Assembly (NCBI RefSeq): GCF_028745735.1
Contig: NZ_JAQZSM010000012.1
Span: 62,001-126,000, forward strand
DNA from: Roseinatronobacter alkalisoli
Lineage (GTDB): Bacteria > Pseudomonadota > Alphaproteobacteria > Rhodobacterales > Rhodobacteraceae
DNA length: 64,000 bases
Direction of reading: 5' to 3'
The number at the start of each line of letters is the position of its first letter. Position 1 is the stretch's first letter. Below are positions 56,501 through 64,000 of the stretch, one piece after another. The notes under the pieces are model-generated. The model was given only the letters and a program-made list of their open reading frames with translations. It had not been told where the DNA came from and did no database searches. A program made the translations under genes and the position numbers.

Positions 56501-57684
56501 TTCTGGAGCGCAACATCTATGGCCGTCTGAAGCAGCTGATCTTCGGCAAGGTGGCAGTAAAAGGCCCCAAAGGCGTCAGGTCCAATTCCGAGATTACCGA
56601 GGAATTGCTTGAAAGCCTCAGCCGTGGGCAGTGGTGGCAGCTTGCCCTGGCCGACGAGGCCGAGGCGCAGGAAGTTGAGGCGCTGAACGCCCTTTACGAC
56701 CAGCAGAAACGCCAGTTGCAGGCCCGTTTTGACGACAAGGTTGAAAAAGTCCGCCGTGGCGACGACCTGCCGCCGGGCGTGATGAAAATGGTCAAGGTGT
56801 TCGTTGCTGTGAAGCGCAAGCTTCAGGCCGGGGACAAAATGGCCGGTCGTCACGGAAACAAAGGTGTCATCTCCAAGGTGGTGCCGGTTGAAGACATGCC
56901 ATTCCTGGCAGACGGGACTACGGTTGACATGGTGCTGAACCCGCTGGGCGTGCCGTCGCGGATGAATGTCGGTCAGATTCTGGAAACCCATATGGGCTGG
57001 GCATTGCGCGGTCTGGGTGTGCAGATTGACGAAGCCCTTCAGGAATACCGCCGGTCGGGCGACATGACCCCTGTGCGCGATGCCATGCGCATTGGCTATG
57101 GCGACGATTTCTATGCCGAAGTGTTCGAAGGCATGGAAGAAGACGCCCTTGTCGAATCCGCGTCCACTGTAACGCGGGGTGTGCCGATCGGGACACCGGT
57201 GTTCGATGGTGCCAAGGAACCTGATGTTGATGACGCGCTGCGCCGCGCGGGTTTTGATACGTCGGGCCAGTCGGTTGTCTTTGACGGGCGCACGGGTGAC
57301 CAGTTTGCCCGGTCGGTGACAGTAGGTGTGAAATACATGCTGAAACTGCACCACCTTGTCGACGACAAGCTGCACGCACGTTCGACCGGGCCTTACAGCC
57401 TTGTTACGCAGCAGCCGCTGGGCGGTAAGGCACAGTTCGGTGGCCAGCGTCTGGGTGAAATGGAGGTCTGGGCACTTGAAGCTTATGGCGCTGCCTATAC
57501 GCTTCAGGAAATGCTGACCGTGAAATCGGATGATGTGGCGGGCCGGACCAAGGTCTATGAATCGATCGTCAAGGGCGAGGACAATTACGAGGCCGGTGTG
57601 CCTGAATCCTTCAATGTTCTGGTGAAGGAAGTCCGTGGCCTTGGTCTGAATATGGAACTCCTGGATTCGGAGGAGGAGGGGTAA
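53548..57684 (+). CDS. rpoB: DNA-directed RNA polymerase subunit beta
   Basis: RpoB is the 1378-residue beta subunit. The start [13 protein letters not shown] is the family N-terminus; AAAGGTGA places it at 53548, although GTG 53536 and ATG 53539 are also in frame. The rifampicin pocket is canonical ([20 protein letters not shown] then [10 protein letters not shown]), with no resistance change visible. The C-terminus shows [22 protein letters not shown] and the loop toward beta-prime. It is co-oriented with rpoC 97 bases downstream. Confidence 0.98.
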   Translation: MAQSYVGQKRIRRMFGKIHEVLEMPNLIEIQKNSYDLFLRSGDAARPLDGEGIMGVFQSVFPIKDFNETATLEFVKYELEKPKYDTDECIQRDMTYAAPLKVTLRLIVFDIDEDTGAKSVKDIKEQDVFMGDMPLMTGNGTFIVNGTERVVVSQMHRSPGVFFDHDQGKTHSSGKLLFTCRIIPYRGSWLDFEFDAKDMVFARIDRRRKLPVTTLLYALGMDQNQIMDAYYDRVSFSLQKNKGWVTKFFPERVRGTRPTIDLVDAATGEVICKAGDKMTPRMVKQLIDDGNVTDLLVPFDYIVGRYVAHDIINPETGEIYVEAGDELTWDLDKDGEVKGGTLKVLLDNDISDIEVLDIDGVNVGPYIRNTMAADKNWNREGALMDIYRVMRPGEPPTVDTASALFDQLFFDSERYDLSAVGRVKMNMRLQLDAPDTLRTLRPEDVVACIGGLVELRDGKGEIDDIDHLGNRRVRSVGELMENQYRVGLLRMERAIRERMSSVEIDTVMPQDLINAKPAAAAVREFFGSSQLSQFMDQTNPLSEVTHKRRLSALGPGGLTRERAGFEVRDVHPTHYGRMCPIETPEGQNIGLINSLATFARVNKYGFIETPYRKVVDGQVTDEVVYLSATEEQRHTVAQANAILDDDGRFVNELVSTRKAGEFMLNPREAVDLIDVSPKQLVSVAASLIPFLENDDANRALMGSNMMRQAVPLLQSDAPLVGTGMEGIVARDSGAAILTRRAGVIDQVDAQRIVVRATEMLEPGEPGVDIYRLRKFKRSNASSCINQRPLVKVGDHVTRGEVIADGPCTDMGELAVGRNVVVAFMPWNGYNFEDSILISERILKDDVFTSIHIDEYEVAARDTKLGPEEITRDIPNVGEEALRNLDEAGIVYVGAEVQAGDILVGKVTPKGESPMTPEEKLLRAIFGEKASDVRDTSLRLPPGAYGTIVEVRVFNRHGVEKDERALQIEREEIERLSRDRDDELEILERNIYGRLKQLIFGKVAVKGPKGVRSNSEITEELLESLSRGQWWQLALADEAEAQEVEALNALYDQQKRQLQARFDDKVEKVRRGDDLPPGVMKMVKVFVAVKRKLQAGDKMAGRHGNKGVISKVVPVEDMPFLADGTTVDMVLNPLGVPSRMNVGQILETHMGWALRGLGVQIDEALQEYRRSGDMTPVRDAMRIGYGDDFYAEVFEGMEEDALVESASTVTRGVPIGTPVFDGAKEPDVDDALRRAGFDTSGQSVVFDGRTGDQFARSVTVGVKYMLKLHHLVDDKLHARSTGPYSLVTQQPLGGKAQFGGQRLGEMEVWALEAYGAAYTLQEMLTVKSDDVAGRTKVYESIVKGEDNYEAGVPESFNVLVKEVRGLGLNMELLDSEEEG

Positions 57685-57781
57685 CGGCCTGTGCTGCAAC
57701 GCGCGCCCTGCCGATAGCTGGCAGGGTGCGTGATCTTCACGCATCGCCCCCCCACCCCGCGACCCCTTCAAGGAAAAGATC

Positions 57782-60700
57782 ATGAATCAGGAACTGACCA
57801 CAAACCCGTTCAATCCGCTGTCCCAGCCAAAGACCTTTGATCAGATCAAGGTGTCTCTGGCTTCGCCGGAGCGTATCCTGAGCTGGTCCTATGGCGAGAT
57901 CAAGAAACCCGAAACCATTAACTACCGCACGTTCAAACCCGAACGTGACGGGCTGTTCTGTGCGCGTATCTTTGGCCCGATCAAGGATTACGAATGCCTG
58001 TGCGGCAAATATAAACGCATGAAATACCGCGGCGTTGTCTGCGAAAAATGCGGTGTGGAAGTCACGCTGCAAAAAGTGCGCCGTGAACGCATGGGCCATA
58101 TCGAACTGGCCGCACCTGTTGCGCATATCTGGTTTCTGAAATCGCTGCCGTCGCGCATCGGTCTGATGCTGGACATGACGCTGCGTGATCTGGAACGCAT
58201 TCTGTATTTCGAAAACTATGTCGTGATCGAACCGGGTCTGACCGACCTGAGCTATGGTCAGTTGATGACAGAGGAAGAATTCCTCGACGCACAGGACCAG
58301 TACGGCGCCGACGCTTTCACCGCCAATATCGGTGCTGAAGCGATCCGCGAGATGCTGGCCAATATCGACCTGGAAGATGAAGCGACCCGCCTGCGCGAGG
58401 AGCTGAAAGAAGCCAAGGGCGAGCTGAAGCCGAAGAAGATCATCAAGCGTTTGAAAGTGGTTGAGCATTTCATCGAATCCGGCAACCGCCCGGAATGGAT
58501 GGTGCTGACCGTGCTGCCGGTCATCCCCCCGGAATTGCGCCCATTGGTGCCGCTGGATGGTGGCCGCTTCGCGACGTCGGACCTGAATGACCTGTATCGC
58601 CGGGTCATCAACCGCAACAACCGCCTGAAACGCCTGATCGAATTGCGCGCGCCAGATATCATTGTGCGCAACGAAAAGCGTATGTTGCAGGAATCGGTCG
58701 ATGCGCTGTTTGACAACGGCCGTCGTGGCCGCGTGATCACGGGCAATAACAAGCGCCCGCTGAAATCGCTGTCGGATATGCTGAAGGGCAAGCAGGGCCG
58801 TTTCCGTCAGAACCTTCTGGGTAAGCGCGTCGACTTTTCCGGCCGTTCGGTCATTGTGACCGGCCCGGAACTGAAGCTGCACCAATGCGGCTTGCCCAAG
58901 AAGATGGCGCTGGAACTGTTCAAGCCCTTCATCTATTCGCGGCTGGAAGCCAAAGGGCTGTCGAGCACGGTGAAACAGGCCAAGAAGCTGGTCGAAAAGG
59001 AACGCCCCGAAGTCTGGGACATTCTGGATGAAGTGATCCGCGAACATCCGGTTCTGTTGAACCGTGCGCCGACATTGCACCGTCTGGGCATTCAGGCGTT
59101 TGAGCCGATCCTGATCGAAGGCAAGGCGATCCAGCTTCACCCGCTGGTCTGTTCGGCGTTCAACGCTGACTTTGACGGCGACCAGATGGCCGTGCATGTG
59201 CCCCTGTCGCTGGAAGCACAGCTTGAAGCGCGCGTGCTGATGATGTCGACGAACAACGTTCTGTCGCCCGCCAACGGCTCGCCCATCATTGTTCCGTCAC
59301 AGGATATGGTTCTGGGGCTGTATTATGTCTCGATGATGCGTGAAGGCATGACCGGCGAGGGGATGATCTTCTCGTCGATCGAGGAAGTGGAGCACGCGCT
59401 TGCTGCAGGCGAAGTTCACCTTCATGCCAAGATCCAGTGCCGTGTCACCCAAATTGACGAAGACGGCAATGAAGTGACCCGCCGGTATGAAACAACGCCG
59501 GGCCGGTTGCGGCTGGGCGCGTTGCTGCCGCTGAATGCGAAAGCGCCGTTTGAACTGGTCAACCGTCTGTTGCGGAAAAAGGACGTGCAGAACGTCATCG
59601 ATAACGTCTACCGCTATTGCGGTCAGAAAGAGTCGGTCATTTTCTGTGATCAGATCATGTCGCTTGGTTTCCGCGAAGCGTTCCGCGCCGGGATTTCCTT
59701 TGGCAAGGATGACATGCTGATCCCGGAAACCAAATGGACGCTGGTCAATGAGACCCGCGATCAGGTTGGCAGTTTCGAACAGCAATATCTGGATGGTCTG
59801 ATCACGCAAGGCGAAAAATACAACAAGGTTGTGGACGCCTGGTCAAAATGTTCGGACGCCGTTGCGAACGAAATGATGGCGGAAATTTCTGCCGTTCGCC
59901 GTGATGAGGAAGGGCGCGAACTGGAACCGAATTCGGTTTACATGATGTCCCATTCCGGGGCGCGTGGTTCGCCCGCACAGATGAAGCAGCTTGGCGGGAT
60001 GCGCGGGCTTATGGCCAAACCGTCGGGAGAAATTATCGAAACGCCGATCATCTCGAACTTCAAGGAAGGTCTGACTGTGCTGGAGTATTTCAACTCCACG
60101 CATGGTGCGCGTAAGGGTCTGGCCGATACGGCGCTGAAAACTGCCAACTCGGGCTATCTGACCCGTCGTCTGGTGGATGTGGCGCAGGATTGCATCGTGC
60201 GCAGTGACGATTGCGGGACTGAACGTTTCATCACCGCACAGGCTGCGGTGAATGATGGCGAAGTGGTTTCTTCGCTGTCCGAACGTATTCTGGGCCGTGT
60301 CGCTGCGGAAGATGTTGTTGATCCTGCATCGGGTGAAGTTCTGGTTGCCAGAAACACCCTGATCGATGAACGCGACGCTGATACTATCGAAGGGGCAGGT
60401 ATTGCCACTGTCAGAATCCGTTCACCGCTGACATGTGAAGCGGAGGAAGGCGTTTGCGCCAAGTGCTACGGGCGCGATCTTGCCCGCGGTACATTGGTCA
60501 ACAAAGGCGAGGCCGTGGGTATTATCGCGGCGCAATCCATTGGTGAACCTGGCACGCAGCTGACCATGCGGACCTTCCACATCGGGGGCATTGCGCAGGG
60601 TGGCAGCCAGTCCTTCCAGGAATCGAATGCGGCGGGCCGGATCGAGCTGCGCAACATCCAGACCATCGAAAACGCCGCAGGCGAGCTGATTGTCACAGGG

Positions 60701-62011
60701 CGGTCCATGCAGATTGCCATCATTGACGAAAACAACGTGGAACGCGCGGTATTCAAGCCGGGCTATGGTTCCAAGTTGTTCGTCAAGGATGGTGAGCAGG
60801 TGGAACGTGGTTCCAAGCTGTTCGAATGGGACCCCTACACCCTGCCGATCATCGCGGAAACCAATGGTAAAGCGCGTTTCGTCGACCTGATTGCAGGCTT
60901 GTCGGTGCGTGATGAAACCGATGATGCAACCGGCATGACCCAGAAGATTGTCACGGACTGGCGGTCGGTGCCCAAAGGCGGCGATCTGAAGCCCGAAGTC
61001 ATTCTGATGGACCCCGAAACCGGTGATCCTGTGCGTAATGAGCAGGGAAATCCGGTGACCTATCCGATGTCGGTTGACGCCATTCTGTCGATCGAAGACG
61101 GGCAGGACATCCTGATCGGTGACGTGGTTGCGCGTATCCCGCGCGAAGGCGCAAAGACAAAGGACATTACCGGTGGTCTGCCGCGTGTGGCCGAACTGTT
61201 TGAAGCGCGTCGCCCCAAGGACCACGCCATCATCTGTGAACTTGACGGCTATGTGCGCTTTGCAAAGGACTACAAGAACAAGCGCCGCATCCGGATTGAA
61301 CCTGCCGATGACACGCTGGAAGCAGCGGAATACCTTGTCCCCAAAGGCAAGCACATTCCGGTGCAGGAAGGCGACTTCGTGCAGCGTGGCGACTACATCA
61401 TGGATGGCAACCCTGCCCCCCATGACATCCTGCGCATTCTGGGCATCGAGGCTTTGGCAAACTACCTGATCGACGAAGTGCAGGACGTGTATCGCCTGCA
61501 GGGCGTGAAGATCAACGACAAGCATATCGAGGTGATCGTGCGGCAGATGCTGCAGAAATGGGAGATCCTCGACAGTGGCGAAACCACGCTGCTGAAAGGT
61601 GAGCATGTCGACAAGATCGAGTTTGATGAAGCCAACGCCAAGGCCATGGCACACGGAATGGAACCGGCCAGAGGTGAACCCATCCTTTTGGGTATTACCA
61701 AAGCCAGCTTGCAGACACGCAGCTTCATTTCGGCGGCGAGTTTCCAGGAAACGACCCGTGTGCTGACCGAAGCATCGGTTCAGGGCAAGCGCGACCATCT
61801 GGTCGGCCTGAAGGAGAACGTGATTGTCGGCCGTCTGATTCCTGCGGGCACCGGTGGCGTTGTCAAACAGGTGCGCAGCATCGCCGGCGAACGCGACCGC
61901 AAAGTTCTGGAAGCGCGCCGCGCCGAGGCAGAGGCCGCAGCCGCCCTTGCCGCGCCGGAACCGGTGGAGCGTTCGGAAGCCGATATCGTGTTCGGCAAGC
62001 GCGAAGACTGA
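57782..62011 (+). CDS. rpoC: DNA-directed RNA polymerase subunit beta-prime
   Basis: RpoC is the 1409-residue beta-prime subunit that completes the active site. The N-terminal zinc cysteines lie in CLCGKYKRM and VCEKCGVEV. The catalytic magnesium loop is [12 protein letters not shown], the bridge helix region contains [12 protein letters not shown], and the second zinc site lies around CGTERF and [18 protein letters not shown] is upstream of the ATG. A strong terminator follows the stop, so the rplJL-rpoBC unit ends here. Confidence 0.98.
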   Translation: MNQELTTNPFNPLSQPKTFDQIKVSLASPERILSWSYGEIKKPETINYRTFKPERDGLFCARIFGPIKDYECLCGKYKRMKYRGVVCEKCGVEVTLQKVRRERMGHIELAAPVAHIWFLKSLPSRIGLMLDMTLRDLERILYFENYVVIEPGLTDLSYGQLMTEEEFLDAQDQYGADAFTANIGAEAIREMLANIDLEDEATRLREELKEAKGELKPKKIIKRLKVVEHFIESGNRPEWMVLTVLPVIPPELRPLVPLDGGRFATSDLNDLYRRVINRNNRLKRLIELRAPDIIVRNEKRMLQESVDALFDNGRRGRVITGNNKRPLKSLSDMLKGKQGRFRQNLLGKRVDFSGRSVIVTGPELKLHQCGLPKKMALELFKPFIYSRLEAKGLSSTVKQAKKLVEKERPEVWDILDEVIREHPVLLNRAPTLHRLGIQAFEPILIEGKAIQLHPLVCSAFNADFDGDQMAVHVPLSLEAQLEARVLMMSTNNVLSPANGSPIIVPSQDMVLGLYYVSMMREGMTGEGMIFSSIEEVEHALAAGEVHLHAKIQCRVTQIDEDGNEVTRRYETTPGRLRLGALLPLNAKAPFELVNRLLRKKDVQNVIDNVYRYCGQKESVIFCDQIMSLGFREAFRAGISFGKDDMLIPETKWTLVNETRDQVGSFEQQYLDGLITQGEKYNKVVDAWSKCSDAVANEMMAEISAVRRDEEGRELEPNSVYMMSHSGARGSPAQMKQLGGMRGLMAKPSGEIIETPIISNFKEGLTVLEYFNSTHGARKGLADTALKTANSGYLTRRLVDVAQDCIVRSDDCGTERFITAQAAVNDGEVVSSLSERILGRVAAEDVVDPASGEVLVARNTLIDERDADTIEGAGIATVRIRSPLTCEAEEGVCAKCYGRDLARGTLVNKGEAVGIIAAQSIGEPGTQLTMRTFHIGGIAQGGSQSFQESNAAGRIELRNIQTIENAAGELIVTGRSMQIAIIDENNVERAVFKPGYGSKLFVKDGEQVERGSKLFEWDPYTLPIIAETNGKARFVDLIAGLSVRDETDDATGMTQKIVTDWRSVPKGGDLKPEVILMDPETGDPVRNEQGNPVTYPMSVDAILSIEDGQDILIGDVVARIPREGAKTKDITGGLPRVAELFEARRPKDHAIICELDGYVRFAKDYKNKRRIRIEPADDTLEAAEYLVPKGKHIPVQEGDFVQRGDYIMDGNPAPHDILRILGIEALANYLIDEVQDVYRLQGVKINDKHIEVIVRQMLQKWEILDSGETTLLKGEHVDKIEFDEANAKAMAHGMEPARGEPILLGITKASLQTRSFISAASFQETTRVLTEASVQGKRDHLVGLKENVIVGRLIPAGTGGVVKQVRSIAGERDRKVLEARRAEAEAAAALAAPEPVERSEADIVFGKRED

Positions 62012-62031
62012 TATTCCTGCCAAATGCAATG

Positions 62032-62070
62032 AAAGCCCCCGCAACCCCGTGTTGCGGGGGCTTTTCTTTT
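62032..62070 (+). terminator. Rho-independent terminator of rpoC
   Basis: A stem of about 14 bp (62032-62045 with 62051-62064) with a five-base loop is followed by CTTTT, 20 bases after the rpoC stop. Confidence 0.93.
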
Positions 62071-62115
62071 GGCGGCGTCTCGGGCATTTATTTTGAATGT
62101 GTTAAGGAGTATGGA

Positions 62116-62934
62116 ATGCCCCCTGATGTGAAGCCGCAGATTATCGTTGTGATCCGGTTTTCCTATGTCGCGCTGTCGGGGTTCCGCCTTAGCCGGAATG
62201 GGGAACAGGATGTTCGGGCATTGCTGTATGCGTCCGACCGGCTGGAACGCCGGTTCCGTATGTTCGAAGCGCTGACGCTTCCGTCACTTCTGGCACAGAC
62301 CGATCCTGACTTCACGACAGCGGTTCTGGTCGGCGCTGATTTCCCGCACCCATGGAAAAAGCGCCTTGAAGCCTTGCTGCGACCGCTTGCGGACGCGCGT
62401 ATCATATCCCTGCCGCCGCTGAGCAATTTCAAGGCGACCAAGAAAGCGCTGGACCGGTGCACATCAAGCAAAGCGTCCCATGTTGTTTCCATGCGGCTGG
62501 ATGATGATGACGCGATAAGCAATGACTGCATCGCGGAAACAAGGCGCACCATTCCGCCGTTGCTTCAGATCTCAGGTGCAGAAAACCCTGCGATTATTGC
62601 GTTCAACTGCGGTCTGTTTCTGGAACAGAGGGCTGCGGGAAATACCCTTTATGGCGTGAACGAAAAAACACCCCTTGGGATTGGCATGTCCATGGTTGCC
62701 CCCCGCGGTGCAAGGCCGACGATCTTTTCGACAGATCATCGTATGGTCCATACACGCTGGAACTGTTTTACCGACGGGATGACGCCGCGCTTCATCCGCA
62801 CGGTGCATGCAGACAATGATTCGTCTGGCTTCATGTCCGGCACCCGTGTCGAGCACTCGGATGACGAACTGGACGCCATCCTTGCGCAGCGTTTTCCCTT
62901 CTCGCGTCAGGCGCTGATGACGCTTGGCAGTTGA
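62116..62934 (+). CDS. Putative rhamnosyl transferase-like glycosyltransferase
   Basis: This 272-residue protein fits the Rhamno_transf/DUF3118 type of glycosyltransferase common in Rhodobacterales. It has an N-terminal VVIRFSYVA, then FEALTLPSLLAQTDPDFT and the metal/nucleotide-sugar motif RLDDDDAIS. A WNCFTDGMTPRFIRT segment lies near the end. AGGAG sets the ATG at 62116; a longer frame starting inside the rpoC terminator is rejected. The acceptor is unknown. It precedes a DMT transporter gene, with 28 bases between. Confidence 0.83.
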   Translation: MPPDVKPQIIVVIRFSYVALSGFRLSRNGEQDVRALLYASDRLERRFRMFEALTLPSLLAQTDPDFTTAVLVGADFPHPWKKRLEALLRPLADARIISLPPLSNFKATKKALDRCTSSKASHVVSMRLDDDDAISNDCIAETRRTIPPLLQISGAENPAIIAFNCGLFLEQRAAGNTLYGVNEKTPLGIGMSMVAPRGARPTIFSTDHRMVHTRWNCFTDGMTPRFIRTVHADNDSSGFMSGTRVEHSDDELDAILAQRFPFSRQALMTLGS

Positions 62935-62962
62935 TATCAATCCGAAACATTCAGGGGCGCTC

Positions 62963-63862
62963 ATGAAAGACGACAATACGCGCGCGGCCGTGTTCATGCT
63001 GGTCGGGTCAAGCGCCTTCGCGGTGAATGACACATTCCTGAAGCTGTTGGGCACAGATTTGTCAGCGTTCCAGATTCTGGCCATGCGCGGGGCAATTGTC
63101 ACATGCCTGTTCGGGCTGTTGGTGTGGCACAGTCGGATAACATTTGCACAGTTGAATGGCCGCGACCGGCGGCTTTTGCTGATCCGTTCGGCATCGGAAG
63201 CGCTGGCGGCGTATTTCTTCTTCAATGCGCTGTTCAACATGCCGCTGGCCAACGTCACGGCAATCATTCAGGTGGTGCCACTTGCAGTTGCGCTGGCAGC
63301 ATGGCTGTTCTTGCGCGAACCGCTGGGCTGGCGCAGGCTAAGTGCGATTCTGGTCGGTTTTTGCGGGGTGTTGCTGATTGTCCGGCCGGGCGGCGCGGAT
63401 TTCGGCGCGCCGTCAGTTTTTGCGCTTCTGACTGTCGCTATGGTCACGTTCCGCGACCTGTCAACGCGGGTGATGGCAAAAAATGTTCCCTCATCGCTTG
63501 TGGCCTTCACAACGGCATTGGGGGTGACATTGTTCGGTCTGGCAGGGGCAGTCACGGAAACCTGGGTGGTTCCGTCCCCTGTGGCATGGGTCTGGCTGTC
63601 GGGAACTGTCATTTTCTCGTTTATCGGGTATTATCTGATCGTATTGGCCATGCGCACAGGTGAACTGACATTTGTGGCTCCGTTCCGGTATGGCGCGTTG
63701 CTGTCTGCGCTGGTGCTGGGGTGGTTCGTTCTGGGTGAATGGCCGGATACGCTTACGTTTGTCGGTGGCGCCATCATTGTTGTCACCGGGGTTTATACAT
63801 TATATCGCGAACGGCGGTATAAGTTGCGAATGGCGGCGGCCACGTCAACGAACGACGCCTAG
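62963..63862 (+). CDS. DMT family transporter (EamA domains)
   Basis: This 299-residue inner-membrane protein has about ten helices in two EamA repeats, typical of the drug/metabolite transporter superfamily. The first repeat has AVNDTFLKLLG and ASEALAAYFFFNALFNMPLANVTAI, and the second ends with YGALLSALVLGWFVLGEWPDTLTFVGGAII. AGGGG precedes the ATG at 62963. The substrate cannot be predicted. It is followed by a strong promoter reading out of the window. Confidence 0.9.
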   Translation: MKDDNTRAAVFMLVGSSAFAVNDTFLKLLGTDLSAFQILAMRGAIVTCLFGLLVWHSRITFAQLNGRDRRLLLIRSASEALAAYFFFNALFNMPLANVTAIIQVVPLAVALAAWLFLREPLGWRRLSAILVGFCGVLLIVRPGGADFGAPSVFALLTVAMVTFRDLSTRVMAKNVPSSLVAFTTALGVTLFGLAGAVTETWVVPSPVAWVWLSGTVIFSFIGYYLIVLAMRTGELTFVAPFRYGALLSALVLGWFVLGEWPDTLTFVGGAIIVVTGVYTLYRERRYKLRMAAATSTNDA

Positions 63863-63865
63863 CTG

Positions 63866-63894
63866 TTGACAAGGGCAGCGACTCTGCCTATACG
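63866..63894 (+). promoter_or_regulatory. Strong sigma-70-type promoter facing out of the right edge
   Basis: TTGACA (63866-63871) and TATACG (63889-63894) are separated by exactly 17 bases. No gene follows before the window ends (63895-64000), so the transcript starts in a leader of at least 100 bases. In many bacteria rpsL-rpsG-fusA-tufA follow rpoC, and that operon is a natural guess. Confidence 0.6.
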
Positions 63895-64000
63895 CGCGAT
63901 AACCTTGCCCGCAGGCCGTTCTGGTGCGCGTGGTCAGGCATACGAATTGTAGTGGTCAAGATCCGGGCAAACGCCCCGATCCTCTGGAATTCCACCGCGG

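Noticed and set aside
54109-57783. A 1224-codon open frame antisense to rpoB, and a smaller 540-codon one antisense to rpoC
   Set aside because: They follow the codon bias of the sense genes in high-GC DNA. The proteins are His/Arg/Gln-rich with no recognisable domain, while the sense strands encode unmistakable polymerase subunits.
62029-62115. Upstream in-frame extension of the glycosyltransferase
   Set aside because: It would place the rpoC terminator stem inside the coding region, and a good AGGAG site precedes the ATG at 62116.
1-64000. tRNA, rRNA, CRISPR arrays, insertion sequences, integrases or prophage genes
   Set aside because: None was recognised on either strand by reading. A dedicated tRNA or covariance search was not possible here.

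Overview
The window reads as a chromosomal segment of an alphaproteobacterium of the Rhodobacterales (Rhodobacteraceae). The evidence is gene content rather than a database hit: an FnrL regulator beside hemN and a complete ccoNOQP-ccoGHIS cytochrome cbb3 locus with FNR boxes, a membrane-anchored cytochrome cy (CycM type), the F1-ATPase zeta inhibitor (DUF1476), DUF1489 and DUF3576 proteins, and a stand-alone prephenate dehydratase. Most of the sequence is about 60% GC with uniform codon use and short intergenic gaps. No tRNA, rRNA, CRISPR array, integrase or insertion sequence was seen.

Layout. 1-1.5 kb: an ABC exporter pair (FtsX-like permease running off the left edge, and its ATPase). 1.7-3.6 kb: a corrinoid (B12-binding) protein and a homocysteine S-methyltransferase, probably two pieces of a split B12-dependent methionine synthase. 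3.7-7.1 kb: the F1-ATPase inhibitor, then purC-purS-(alcohol dehydrogenase)-purQ. 7.1-10.4 kb: a DctB/DctD-like two-component system whose regulator lacks the sigma-54 contact loop. 10.4-13.8 kb: RNase E behind a long leader. 13.9-22.5 kb: ccdA, a lower-GC orphan gene with a HEPN-like RxxxxH motif, DUF1489, a DUF3576 lipoprotein, leuS-lptE-holA, and a glutathione S-transferase. 22.5-31.7 kb: a structured non-coding stretch, pheA, cycM, the yejABEF peptide importer and a glycosyltransferase. 31.7-43.8 kb: a micro-oxic respiration block (hemN, fnrL, a universal stress protein, ccoNOQP, ccoGHIS). 43.8-49.6 kb: a lipid A type acyltransferase, gshA, rsmE and ubiA. 49.6-62 kb: an OmpA-domain protein, a small coiled-coil protein, the L10 leader, rplJL and rpoBC. 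62-64 kb: a glycosyltransferase, a DMT-family transporter and a strong promoter firing out of the right edge.

How it works together. FnrL, an oxygen-labile Fe-S regulator, should act on the five TTGAT-N4-ATCAA-like sites found between hemN and fnrL, before ccoN and before ccoG. This would couple anaerobic haem synthesis, the high-affinity oxidase, its copper and haem maturation factors and possibly the stress protein to oxygen level. CcdA and cytochrome cy belong to the same c-type cytochrome economy. Translation and transcription core genes (leuS, rplJL, rpoBC, rne) dominate the rest.

The least ordinary pieces are the HEPN-motif orphan at 14.9-16.3 kb, a roughly 120-base patch of about 40% GC inside the leucine-specific region of leuS, the DctD-like regulator without GAFTGA, and the probably leaderless hemN transcript. 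I found no complete new multi-gene system. The HEPN orphan is the best single candidate for something undescribed.
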